Source: Brasilonema angustatum HA4187-MV1 (GTDB taxonomy: Bacteria; Cyanobacteriota; Cyanobacteriia; Cyanobacteriales; Nostocaceae). From it: 64,000 bases of DNA. Location: contig JAHHGV010000007.1 in the NCBI GenBank assembly GCA_019359695.1, forward strand, positions 124,001-188,000, given 5' to 3'. A program made the position numbers and the translations under genes. Below, piece after piece: positions 1 to 9,600 of the stretch. The number at the start of each line of letters is the position of its first letter. The stretch's first letter is position 1. The notes under the pieces are model-generated. The model saw only the letters and a program-made list of their open reading frames with translations. It had not been told where the DNA came from and did not search any database.

Positions 1-1
1 C

Positions 2-673
2 CTTGGACGTCTCGACAACCAGGTCAAAATCCGGGGCTTTCGTATTGAGTTAGGAGAGATTGAGGCTGTAGTGAATCAACATCCAGGAGTGCGGGAGGCT
101 GTCGTCTTAACTCGCGAGGATGTAAATAACGAGAAACGTTTAGTAGCCTATGTTGTGACCAACCAACAGCTAGTTTCTTCCACAACTGAACTGCGCCGCT
201 ATCTGCTAGAAAAGCTGCCTGGGTACATGGTGCCTTCGGCTTTCGTGAAGTTGGACGCTTTGCCATTGACACCCAACGGCAAGGTGGACTATCGGGCGTT
301 ACCTGAGCAAGCTCAGCCCGATTTGGAAGAATCTTATGTGGCTCCTCAGTCCGAGCTTGAGCAAATGATTGCAAATATATGGCAAGGAGTACTGCACGTA
401 GATAAGGTAGGTATTGATCACAATTTCTTTGATCTCGGCGGTCACTCATTATTAATGGTTCAAGTTCATAGCAAATTACAAGGAGCCTTAAACAAAGATA
501 TATCAGTACTTGAAATGTTTCAATTTCCAACTATAAGTAGATTGGCAAAGCATTTAAGTCAAGAGCAAAAGGAAAAGCCTTCTTTGTCAGAAAGCTATGA
601 CATAGTTGAAAGTCGTAGAGAGTCCAGGAAACAACGAAGGCAACTTAGGCAAGAACATCAAGCAACGAGTTAG
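2..673 (+). CDS. NRPS C-terminus (end of adenylation domain plus carrier domain), 5' partial
   Basis: The gene runs in from upstream: the frame is open from base 2 and the first residues (LGRLDNQVKIRGFRIELGEI) match the A8 core of an NRPS adenylation domain, so the ATG at 71 is internal. Next come the A9-like motif LPGYMVPSAF and the A10-like motif TPNGKVDYRAL. A peptidyl carrier domain follows with HNFFDLGGHSLL, whose Ser takes the phosphopantetheine arm. The last 40 residues are basic and Gln/Arg-rich, resembling a docking tail. There is no condensation, epimerisation or thioesterase domain after the carrier, so the aminoacyl chain should pass to the next protein, the PKS starting 16 bp downstream. 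The amino acid loaded cannot be read because the specificity pocket lies outside the window. Confidence 0.95.
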   Translation, partial: LGRLDNQVKIRGFRIELGEIEAVVNQHPGVREAVVLTREDVNNEKRLVAYVVTNQQLVSSTTELRRYLLEKLPGYMVPSAFVKLDALPLTPNGKVDYRALPEQAQPDLEESYVAPQSELEQMIANIWQGVLHVDKVGIDHNFFDLGGHSLLMVQVHSKLQGALNKDISVLEMFQFPTISRLAKHLSQEQKEKPSLSESYDIVESRRESRKQRRQLRQEHQATS

Positions 674-689
674 TAGAAGGAGTCTCAAA

Positions 690-3600
690 ATGAATAACCC
701 AAATACATATGATTGCCTTGATGAAATAGCTATCGTTGGGATGGCAGGTTGTTTTCCTGGAGCCAAAAATGTTGATGAATTTTGGCAAAATCTACGAGAT
801 GGTGTGGAGTCAATTTCTTGTTTCTCTGATGAAGAATTGCTGTCTTCAGGGATAAACCCTACTCTGTTGAGTCAACCTCAGTATGTAAAAGTAGGAGCGA
901 TCTTAAATGATATAGATTTGTTTGACGCCTCATTCTTCAACTTTAATCCGAGAGAAGCTGAAATCACAGATCCACAACACCGTCTGTTCCTTGAGTGTGC
1001 GTGGAATGCCCTTGAAAATGCCGGCTACGACTCCGAAACCTACCCAAGTCGTATTGGTATTTACGCTGGTGCTGCTATGAGCACCTACTTTTTGTCAAAT
1101 CTTTATTCAAACCGTAAGATTATAGAATCAGTGGGTGGAAAGAAAATTTTAATGGGAAATAGTCAAGATTTTCTGCCCACGTATGTATCATATAAATTAA
1201 ACCTGACCGGACCAAGCATTAATGTCCAAACTGCCTGCTCCACTTCATTAGTTGCCGTTCATTTAGCTTGCCAAAGTTTACTGAATGGTGAAAGTGACAT
1301 TGCTCTGGCTGGTGGTGTTTCGATCCAAGTGCCACACAAAGCAGGTTATCGCTATCAGGAAGGGGGAATTATGTCTCCCGACGGACACTGCCGTGCTTTT
1401 GATGCCAAAGCACAAGGAACTATTAGCGGTAACGGTGTTGGTATTATTATTCTAAAGCGATTAGAAGATGCTTTAACAGATAGAGATTATATTCATGCTA
1501 TTATTAAAGGTTCAGCTATTAATAACGACGGTTCTTTAAAAGTTGGCTACACAGCTCCTAGTGTAGATGGGCAAGCGAAAGTGATTGCCGAGGCTCTTGC
1601 AATGGCTAGGGTCGAACCTTCGACGATTAGCTATATAGAGACTCATGGCACGGGAACAATTTTAGGTGATCCGATTGAAATTGCAGCACTGACACAAGCT
1701 TTTCGCACCACAGATAAAAAGAACTTTTGTGGCATCGGTTCAGTAAAAACTAATATCGGACACCTAGATGCTGCGGCTGGTGTTGCTGGTTTGATCAAAG
1801 CGGTTCTCGCACTTAAACACAAACAAGTACCACCTAGCTTGCATTTCGAGCAGCCCAATCCCAAAATTGATTTTGCTAACAGTTGCTTCTACGTCAATTC
1901 CACGCTTTCGGAATGGAACACGAATGGAACCCCCCGTCGTGCCGGAGTTAGTTCCTTCGGGATTGGTGGCACTAATGCCCATATCATTCTTGAAGAAGCC
2001 CCAGTTGCCGAACCCTCAATTTCTTCTCATCCCTGGCAGTTATTAGTACTCTCTGCCAAAACAGCTTCAGCACTGGAAACTGCCACTGCAAATTTAGTTC
2101 AACATCTCAAGCAGCATCCCAATCTTAACCTCGCTGATGTCGCTTACACCCAGTGTGTGGGTCGTCGAGCTTTTGATCATCGCCGGACAGTGGTTTGCCA
2201 AAATCTTGACGATGCAGTAAAAGTTCTAGAACCCCCAGAACCGCAACGGGTTTTTACCCACTACACCGAACCCTGTGCCCGACAGGTTGCATTTATGTTT
2301 CCTGGACAAGGCGCCCAGTATGTGGACATGGCTAGAGAGTTGTACGAAACTGAGCCAATTTTCACTGAACAGATTGATTACTGTTCGTACCTTCTCAAAT
2401 CTTATCTGGGGTTAGACCTGCGTACATTACTGTATCCGGATGTGGAACAAAAAGAAGCTGCTGCACAGCAGCTCAAGCAGACTCATATTACCCAGCCAGC
2501 ACTATTTATAATAGAGTACGCCTTGGCTCAATTGTGGATGGCTTGGGGTATACGTCCTTCTGCAATGATTGGTCATAGCATAGGAGAATATGTTTCTGCT
2601 TGCTTAGCTGGGGTGTTCTCTTTAGAAGACGCCTTGGTGCTGGTAGCGACTCGCGGGCGACTGATACAGCAACTTCCTTCGGGGACAATGCTACCAATAC
2701 CACTATCAGAGAAACAAATCCAACCCCTGCTACACGAGAAACTCTCTCTAGCTGCAATCAACGGACCAGATCTGTGTGTGGTTTCTGGAGTGGAAGAAGC
2801 GGTAGATGACTTACAAAAACAATTGACCTACCAAGGTGTGGACTGTCGCCCTCTGCATACTTCCCATGCCTTTCATTCCCAAATGATGGACTCAATTCTA
2901 GAGCCATTCAAGCAGCTGGTCAGCAAAATCAGCCTTAATTCTCCAAAAATTCCTTTTGTATCTAACGTCACTGGTACTTGGATAACCGCAGCACAAGCAA
3001 CAGATCCGAAATACTGGGCAAGACATTTACGACAAACAGTACGCTTTAGCGAGGGGATTGCCGAGTTGTTGCAAGAACCGGAGCGAATCCTGTTGGAGGT
3101 TGGTCCTGGGAAGACATTAAGTACCTTGGCTAACAAGCAAAAAGTGTCTGAACAAGTAGTTCTTTCTTCACTAAGACATCCACAGAACCAACAATCAGAT
3201 GTGGCGTTTTTACTAAATACGTTAGGCAGACTCTGGCTAGAGGGAATAAATGTTGATTGGTCAGAATTTTATGCTCATGAGCAACGTCATCGTATCCCCT
3301 TGCCAACATATCCTTTCGAGCGAAAAAGATACTGGATTGAACCTATCTTAGCTAATGATGACAATCCATCGGCTAAAAAGGAAATTTCTGTGTCTCAACC
3401 AAAAGATGTCATCATCAACTCACAGCCACCATCATCAATCAAAGCTCCAGATACGCAAGTAGTCAACCAAAAAGAGGAGAAACCTGTAGCAAACACAGCT
3501 ATTGAACAGATCATTTCACAGCATCTTCAGGTGATGTCTAAACTGGTAGACTTATTACCACAGAGAAGTTTACCCAAGGAAGTTTTGCCTTCATTGGAAG

Positions 3601-5636
3601 CTATCCAATCTTCTCCTCTCAATCAAAATGGGCAAATTGCTCAAACTTCAACCAATGCCTCTGGGTTTGGTGTAAATCAGTCTACAAATTTTTCCTCTAC
3701 ATCTACTAGGGCAGAATCTGAGCAACAGCCCAAAGACCGGAAAATGGATTTTACACCCAAAGCTGCTTCTCAACAGATCGAGAAAGAATCGATGATGTTG
3801 AGTCCCCATCAGCAGAAACATCTAGATGCTTTAATTGCACGTTTTGTCAAGCGTACCCAAGAATCCAAACGACTCACCCAAGCTTACCGTTCTTGCCATG
3901 CCAATAGCAGGGCAGTATCAGGGTTTTTTCCGTTTATTAAGGAGATGATATATCCAATCCACGCACAGCGTGGAGAGGGTGCTAGACTCTGGGATGTCGA
4001 TGGCAATGAATACGTAGACATTTCAATGGGGTTTGGTTCGCTTTTATTTGGTCATTCGCCATCTTTTGCGATCGCAGCGATCCAACAGCAGAGCAAGCAA
4101 GGTATACTAAATGGTCCACAATCGCGTCTTTGTGGTCAATTAGCTGAGTTAATTTGCGAGTTGACGGGTGCCCAACGGACAGCTTTTTGTAACGATGGCA
4201 CAGAAGCAGTGATGGGAGCCATACGCATAGCACGTTCTGTGACAGGACGCTCAAAAATTGCTTTATTTGCTGGTTCTTATCACGGCGGTTCTGACGGAGT
4301 TTTAGTCAAAGGAGTAACAACCAACGACGGAACGCTGCGTTCTGTCCCGATGACTTCAGGTCTTCCATCATACTTGGCTGAGGATGTGATGGTGTTGGAG
4401 TATGGTACTCCCGAATCTCTGAATATTCTTAAAGACCATGCTCATAACTTAGCAGCAATTTTAGTTGAGCCGATACAAAGCAGTCGCCCAGATTTGCAGC
4501 CTAAAGAATTTCTCTTTCAGCTAAGACAATTAACTCAAGAAACTGGAACTGTTTTAATTTTCGATGAAGTGGTTACTGGCTTTCGGATGCACCCAGGCGG
4601 TATCCAGGCTTTATGGGGTATTCAAGCGGATATCACAACCTACGGTAAAGCTGTTGCTGCTGGCATACCTATTGGGGTTGTAGCTGGCAAAGCTGCTTTC
4701 ATGGATGCATTGGACGGAGGTATGTGGAATTATGGAGATGAATCTTATCCCCAGGTGAAAACAACTTTTTTCGCTGGTACTTTTTTCAAGCATCCTCTCG
4801 TCATGGCTGTCGCTTGGGCTGCACTCAATCATATCAAGAACAGCGGTGCCAAACTTCAAGAAAAGTTAAATCAACGGACAGCGCAATTAGTCGAGACTCT
4901 TAATAGTTACTTTCAACAAAAGCAAGTACCAATTAAAGTCGTTAATTTTGGCTCTCTCTTCCGTTTTAATTGCCAGACTCAACTTAGCAATTTGCTTTTC
5001 TACCACTTGCTTGAAAAAGGGATTTATGTCTGGGAAGGACGCACCCTTTATCTATCGACAGCTCATACTGATGAAGATATTGAGCAGGTGATTTGGGCGG
5101 TCAAGGAAAGCGTAGTTGAAATGCAAGAAGGAGGATTTTTACCATCTGAACGCATTTCAACAAATAGTGGAGAGTTGATAACCCATCAAACTCATGGATT
5201 ATCAAATCATTTGACTGGTTCATCTTTCAACTTAGCTACTGAGTCCCTCCCGATTACTTCAAACGCAAAGTCTGCTGATGAGTTGTTTGATACCCTCGTT
5301 GAGCAAATGCCTGACGCTCTAGGAAATACTTATGCTACTTCCCGTAAAAAGGTTGAAAAAACTATTGCTGATGTTTGGCAAGAACTCTTTGGTTTTGACA
5401 ACGTGAGCATTCACGACAACTTCTTTGAGTTGGGTGGTGATTCTCTAACAGCTCTTCAGGCTATTTCTTTGTTAAATAAAAAGTTAGATGTTGAGATGCC
5501 TATAGAAAGCATTTATGAAGCACCAACTATAAACTCTCTCGCGAATATTATATGCCCTGAGCAAGATGAAACAGTTTCTGCTGAGCAAAGTATTTCCCGA
5601 GGTCAAAGACGAAGAGAGAAAATAATGCGCCGCTAG
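690..5636 (+). CDS. Type I PKS module with embedded aminotransferase (KS-AT-AMT-ACP)
   Basis: This 1648-aa protein starts at ATG 690, behind a GAAGGAG ribosome site; the in-frame ATG at 606 lies inside the preceding gene. Ketosynthase about 12-440 with Cys183 (TACSTS), His319 (ETHGTGT) and His358 (NIGHLDAA). Acyltransferase about 540-850 with Ser630 (GHSIGEY) and HAFHS at 726-730, the pattern usually linked to malonyl-CoA. A Gln/Ser-rich linker follows. A PLP-dependent aminotransferase of the glutamate-1-semialdehyde type covers about 1000-1450, with Lys1320 (TYGKAVAAG) as the Schiff-base lysine. The carrier domain is C-terminal with Ser1585 (ELGGDSL), then a basic tail. I infer that it extends the NRPS-bound chain with malonate and converts the beta-keto group to an amino group. 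No carrier domain lies between AT and AMT, unlike the KS-AT-ACP-AMT order of microcystin McyE. Confidence 0.95.
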   Translation: MNNPNTYDCLDEIAIVGMAGCFPGAKNVDEFWQNLRDGVESISCFSDEELLSSGINPTLLSQPQYVKVGAILNDIDLFDASFFNFNPREAEITDPQHRLFLECAWNALENAGYDSETYPSRIGIYAGAAMSTYFLSNLYSNRKIIESVGGKKILMGNSQDFLPTYVSYKLNLTGPSINVQTACSTSLVAVHLACQSLLNGESDIALAGGVSIQVPHKAGYRYQEGGIMSPDGHCRAFDAKAQGTISGNGVGIIILKRLEDALTDRDYIHAIIKGSAINNDGSLKVGYTAPSVDGQAKVIAEALAMARVEPSTISYIETHGTGTILGDPIEIAALTQAFRTTDKKNFCGIGSVKTNIGHLDAAAGVAGLIKAVLALKHKQVPPSLHFEQPNPKIDFANSCFYVNSTLSEWNTNGTPRRAGVSSFGIGGTNAHIILEEAPVAEPSISSHPWQLLVLSAKTASALETATANLVQHLKQHPNLNLADVAYTQCVGRRAFDHRRTVVCQNLDDAVKVLEPPEPQRVFTHYTEPCARQVAFMFPGQGAQYVDMARELYETEPIFTEQIDYCSYLLKSYLGLDLRTLLYPDVEQKEAAAQQLKQTHITQPALFIIEYALAQLWMAWGIRPSAMIGHSIGEYVSACLAGVFSLEDALVLVATRGRLIQQLPSGTMLPIPLSEKQIQPLLHEKLSLAAINGPDLCVVSGVEEAVDDLQKQLTYQGVDCRPLHTSHAFHSQMMDSILEPFKQLVSKISLNSPKIPFVSNVTGTWITAAQATDPKYWARHLRQTVRFSEGIAELLQEPERILLEVGPGKTLSTLANKQKVSEQVVLSSLRHPQNQQSDVAFLLNTLGRLWLEGINVDWSEFYAHEQRHRIPLPTYPFERKRYWIEPILANDDNPSAKKEISVSQPKDVIINSQPPSSIKAPDTQVVNQKEEKPVANTAIEQIISQHLQVMSKLVDLLPQRSLPKEVLPSLEAIQSSPLNQNGQIAQTSTNASGFGVNQSTNFSSTSTRAESEQQPKDRKMDFTPKAASQQIEKESMMLSPHQQKHLDALIARFVKRTQESKRLTQAYRSCHANSRAVSGFFPFIKEMIYPIHAQRGEGARLWDVDGNEYVDISMGFGSLLFGHSPSFAIAAIQQQSKQGILNGPQSRLCGQLAELICELTGAQRTAFCNDGTEAVMGAIRIARSVTGRSKIALFAGSYHGGSDGVLVKGVTTNDGTLRSVPMTSGLPSYLAEDVMVLEYGTPESLNILKDHAHNLAAILVEPIQSSRPDLQPKEFLFQLRQLTQETGTVLIFDEVVTGFRMHPGGIQALWGIQADITTYGKAVAAGIPIGVVAGKAAFMDALDGGMWNYGDESYPQVKTTFFAGTFFKHPLVMAVAWAALNHIKNSGAKLQEKLNQRTAQLVETLNSYFQQKQVPIKVVNFGSLFRFNCQTQLSNLLFYHLLEKGIYVWEGRTLYLSTAHTDEDIEQVIWAVKESVVEMQEGGFLPSERISTNSGELITHQTHGLSNHLTGSSFNLATESLPITSNAKSADELFDTLVEQMPDALGNTYATSRKKVEKTIADVWQELFGFDNVSIHDNFFELGGDSLTALQAISLLNKKLDVEMPIESIYEAPTINSLANIICPEQDETVSAEQSISRGQRRREKIMRR

Positions 5637-5684
5637 TACTATTGAGAAAAGAATTAATAATTTAAACGGAGTTCAACAGAGCTT

Positions 5685-6437
5685 ATGTCTTCAGAAAATC
5701 GCTTTTCAGGTTATGATGCAATTGAACATGCGTACAGACCCTATAAGGAAAAAGCATACGAAACTTATTTGACGAAGTTAGAAGAATTGATTCTACAATA
5801 CCTCCCTAAAGGAGCGCACATTTTTGACCTTTGTTGTGGTAGAGGAGCATTAGCACAACTACTGCTCAAAAAAGGTTATCAGGTAACTGGACTTGATAGC
5901 TCTGAAATAATGCTGCGCTATGCTCGTGAGAATGCACTTGGTGCTGAATTTATCTTGGATGACGCACGCTACTTTAAATTGTCACCTACTTTTCATGCAG
6001 TTGTGTCGATAGGTGATTCTCTCAACTATGTCATAAGTATTGAGGAATTGAAAAATGTGTTTCACAATGTCTATGCATCACTACTAGAGAACGGATTCTT
6101 TGCATTTGAATTGGAATCAGAAGAAATTCACGAGTTATTTCTTAATACAAATTATCTTGGTGATGTTAAAGATGACTTTGCCTACATTGAGCGTTTGCTC
6201 TATGATTCCAAAGAGAAATTGACTCGAGATAGTTATACTCAATTTCAATTGATCGACGGAATATGGCATCGTTCAGACGTAACTTTACAAAGAAAGCCTT
6301 ACTCCCCAACGGAAGTCAAAGTTGCCTTAGAAAGTGTAGGCTTTACGGAAGTTAGAAATTATGATGAAAAACGTGATTTTGGAGTAGGATCTGCTGGAAG
6401 AACTTGCTTTGTGTGTCGTAAAGCTCTAAGTGTATAG
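5685..6437 (+). CDS. SAM-dependent class I methyltransferase
   Basis: A 250-aa class I methyltransferase. Motif I is IFDLCCGRGALAQLL (about residues 45-60), followed by the acidic strand VTGLDSS and FILDDARYFKL, the usual S-adenosylmethionine pocket. It lies 48 bp after the first PKS and before the second, so it is very likely a tailoring enzyme of the cluster, methylating an O, N or C atom of the product. It is clearly paralogous to the methyltransferase at 14391-15158: both have DLCCG, KGYQVTG, PTFHAV, FHNVY and a C-terminal CFVCRK. The two differ in their middle and C-terminal thirds, which suggests different acceptor sites. It has no carrier or PKS domain of its own. Confidence 0.9.
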   Translation: MSSENRFSGYDAIEHAYRPYKEKAYETYLTKLEELILQYLPKGAHIFDLCCGRGALAQLLLKKGYQVTGLDSSEIMLRYARENALGAEFILDDARYFKLSPTFHAVVSIGDSLNYVISIEELKNVFHNVYASLLENGFFAFELESEEIHELFLNTNYLGDVKDDFAYIERLLYDSKEKLTRDSYTQFQLIDGIWHRSDVTLQRKPYSPTEVKVALESVGFTEVRNYDEKRDFGVGSAGRTCFVCRKALSV

Positions 6438-6481
6438 ACATAAAAAACGATGCAGTTAGGAAGCACTACACTATCAAATGC

Positions 6482-6689
6482 GTTTTGTCTCTATTTTGTA
6501 ACTCAATGAGACTATAGCAATCCTATCTGATTTGTAAAAATGAACAACCAAATATTGCAGCTAGCACTAACCATCAAATAATAAAGTTTTGTCTCTATTT
6601 TGTAACTCAATGAGACTATAGCAATCCTATCTGATTTGTGAAAATGAACAACCAAATATTGCAGCTAGCACTAACCATCAAATAATAAA
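6482..6689 (+). repeat. 104-bp tandem duplication upstream of the second PKS gene
   Basis: Copy 1 is 6482-6585 and copy 2 is 6586-6689. I see a single difference (TTTGTAAAAATG versus TTTGTGAAAATG). The second copy ends on the first base of the predicted start codon of the PKS gene, so the duplication forms nearly all of its upstream region. Its effect on expression is unknown. Confidence 0.95.
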
Positions 6690-9600
6690 TGAGAAAATTG
6701 GATATGATGAATAAGTTAGACAATTTTCATCAGGTAGATGATGCTGACATAGCTGTTATCAGTTTGTCTGGACGGTTTCCTAAAGCCCAAAATCTTGAAC
6801 AGTTTTGGCAGAATTTGCGCTCAGGGGTAGAATCAATTTCATTTTTTTCCGCTCAAGAATTAGAGTCTGCGGGAATAGACTCTGCAACGCTTAGTGATCC
6901 CAACTATGTAAAAGCAGCAGTTCCACTAGAACATATAGATTTGTTTGATGCGTCATTCTTCGGCTATAACCCTAGGGACGCTGAAATTATGGACCCCCAA
7001 CACCGCATTTTCTTAGAGTGTGCGTGTGCTGCACTTGAAAATGCTGGCTATGATCCCCAAACTTACTCTGGTTCAATAGGGGTTTACGCTGGTTCAACTA
7101 TAAGTAACTATTTATTCAATATTTATTCAAACTCCAACATCAGAGAATCAGTCAGCGGTGTGGAAATTAGTTTGGGAAATCATCCCGATTATCTTCCCAT
7201 GCGCGTCTCTTTCAAATTAAATTTAACTGGACCAAGTTATGCAATTCAAACTTCGTGTTCCACTTCTTTAGTTGCTGTCCACGTTGCTTGCCAAAGCTTG
7301 CTCAATTACGAATGTGATATAGCTTTGGCGGGTGGCATTTCGATATTGGATATGCAACCAAAATCTGGCTATTTGTATCAGGAAGATGGGGTTTTATCTC
7401 CAGATGGACATTGCCGTGCCTTTGATGCTAAGGCAAAGGGAACTATTTTTGGTAGCGGTATAGGAATTGTAGTTCTCAAAAGATTAAAGGATGCTCTTGC
7501 TGACGGTGACTGCATTCATGGAGTGATTAAAGGTTCTGCCGTCAACAATGACGGTTCTTTGAAAGCTGGATTTACAGCACCCAGTGTAGAACGTCAAGCG
7601 GACGTGATTGCAGAAGCCATAGCTGCTGCTGGGGTAGAAGCTGATACTATCACTTACGTAGAGACACATGGGACAGGAACACCCCTGGGCGATCCTATAG
7701 AAATAAAAGCTTTGACAAAAGCTTTTCGTACCAGTACACAAAAGCGGGGCTTCTGTGCGATCGGTTCAGTGAAAACCAATGTAGGACATCTGGATGCAGC
7801 TGCTGGTATAGCGGGCTTAATTAAAACAATTCTGGCTCTCAAACACAAACAAATTCCACCTAGCTTACATTTTAAAGAGCCCAATCCCCAGATTGACTTT
7901 GCTAACAGTCCCTTTTATGTCAACAACACACTTTCAGAATGGAAAACGGACAGAATTCCTCGTCGAGCTGGAATTACTTCTCTTGGTTTTGGTGGAACCA
8001 ACGCCCATGTGATTGTTGAAGAAGCTCCTCCTATCGAAGCGTCTAACCCTGGGCGAACTTATAAGTTGTTAATGCTGTCTGCCAAAACTAGCTCTGCTTT
8101 AGAAACCGCTACAGTAAATCTGGCAAATTATCTTCAGCAGCATCCCGAGTTGAACCTGGCTGATGTAGCTTATACCCTTGCTGTGGGACGTCAGACTTTC
8201 AACCATCGCCGGATAATGGTGTGTGAGACAATTGATGATGCGGTTAAGACATTGCATCCTCTTGAGCCTCAACGAGTTTTCACCTACTACCAGCAGCCCT
8301 GTAATTACCCTGTTGTATTTATGTTTCCTGGACAGGGAGCGCAGTACGTGAATATGGCTCGGGAATTGTACCAGAGCGAACCCAAATTTACTGAGGAAGT
8401 CGATCGCTGCTCTTTGATGCTAAGACCATTCCTGGGACTAGATTTACGAGAGATTCTCTATCCAAGCGAAGCACAAACCCAAACAGCTACACAGCAATTA
8501 AAACAAACTTCTATTACCCAGCCTGCGCTTTTTGTCATTGAGTACGCCTTATCCAAATTGTGGATGGCTTGGGGCGTCCGCCCAGAAGCGATGATCGGTC
8601 ACAGCATTGGGGAATATGTGGCTGCAACTCTTGCTGGAGTATTCTCTCTCAAAGATGCTTTAGCGCTAGTAGCTGTTAGAGGACGACTGATGCAGCAAGT
8701 TCCAAAAGGTGCTATGCTTTCCGTTCAACTTTCTGAACAACAGGTGCAGCCCCTGCTTGGAAAAGAGCTTTCTCTTGCGGGAATCAATGGTCCCTCGTTA
8801 TGTGTTGTTTCCGGTTCATGTGAGGCGATCGATAAATTGCATCAGCAACTACTGGAGAAAGACGTAGGCTGTCGAAAGCTGCATACATCCCATGCTTTTC
8901 ATTCCCAGATGATGGATTCCGTTATCGAAGCCTATACACAATATGTAGAAAAAGTCAAGTTTCATACCCCGAAAATTCCATTTATCTCCAACGTCACTGG
9001 TACTTGGATTACCACAGCACAAGCAACAGACCCGAACTATTGGGCAAAACATCTACGGCAAACTGTGCGCTTTAGCTCAGGGATAACTGAATTGCTCAAA
9101 GAACCAGAGCGAATCTTGCTAGAGGTTGGTCCTGGACGGACATTGAGTACCTTTGCCAAACAGCATTATAATTCGGAACCAGTGGTGCTGACATCACTTC
9201 GCCATCCTCAAGAGCAACAGCCAGATGTAGCATTTTTACTTAATACTTTAGGTAAACTCTGGCTTTTCGGAGTTCAAGTTGACTGGTCTGGTTTTCACGC
9301 TAACGAACGGCGTTATCGCATCCCTCTACCAACATATCCATTTGAGCGTCAGCGTTACTGGATTTCGCGACAAGCACAGCCGCACGATGTCCGTGCTACG
9401 CAAGTGTCACTGGGCAAAAAGCCGGATATCGCCGACTGGTTTTACTTACCTTTGTGGAAGCAATCTGCACCCCCAGGGTTGCTTGGTAAGGAAGATTTCG
9501 CAGAGCAAAAGTCCTGCGTGCTTGTGTTTATTGATGAGTGCGGCTTGGGTGAAGAACTGGTGAAAAAACTCCAACAGCAAGGTCAAGATAGCATCTGCGT

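Noticed and set aside
606-689. Upstream start for the first PKS
   Set aside because: The first 28 codons overlap the NRPS gene and lack a ribosome site; ATG 690 has GAAGGAG in the right place.
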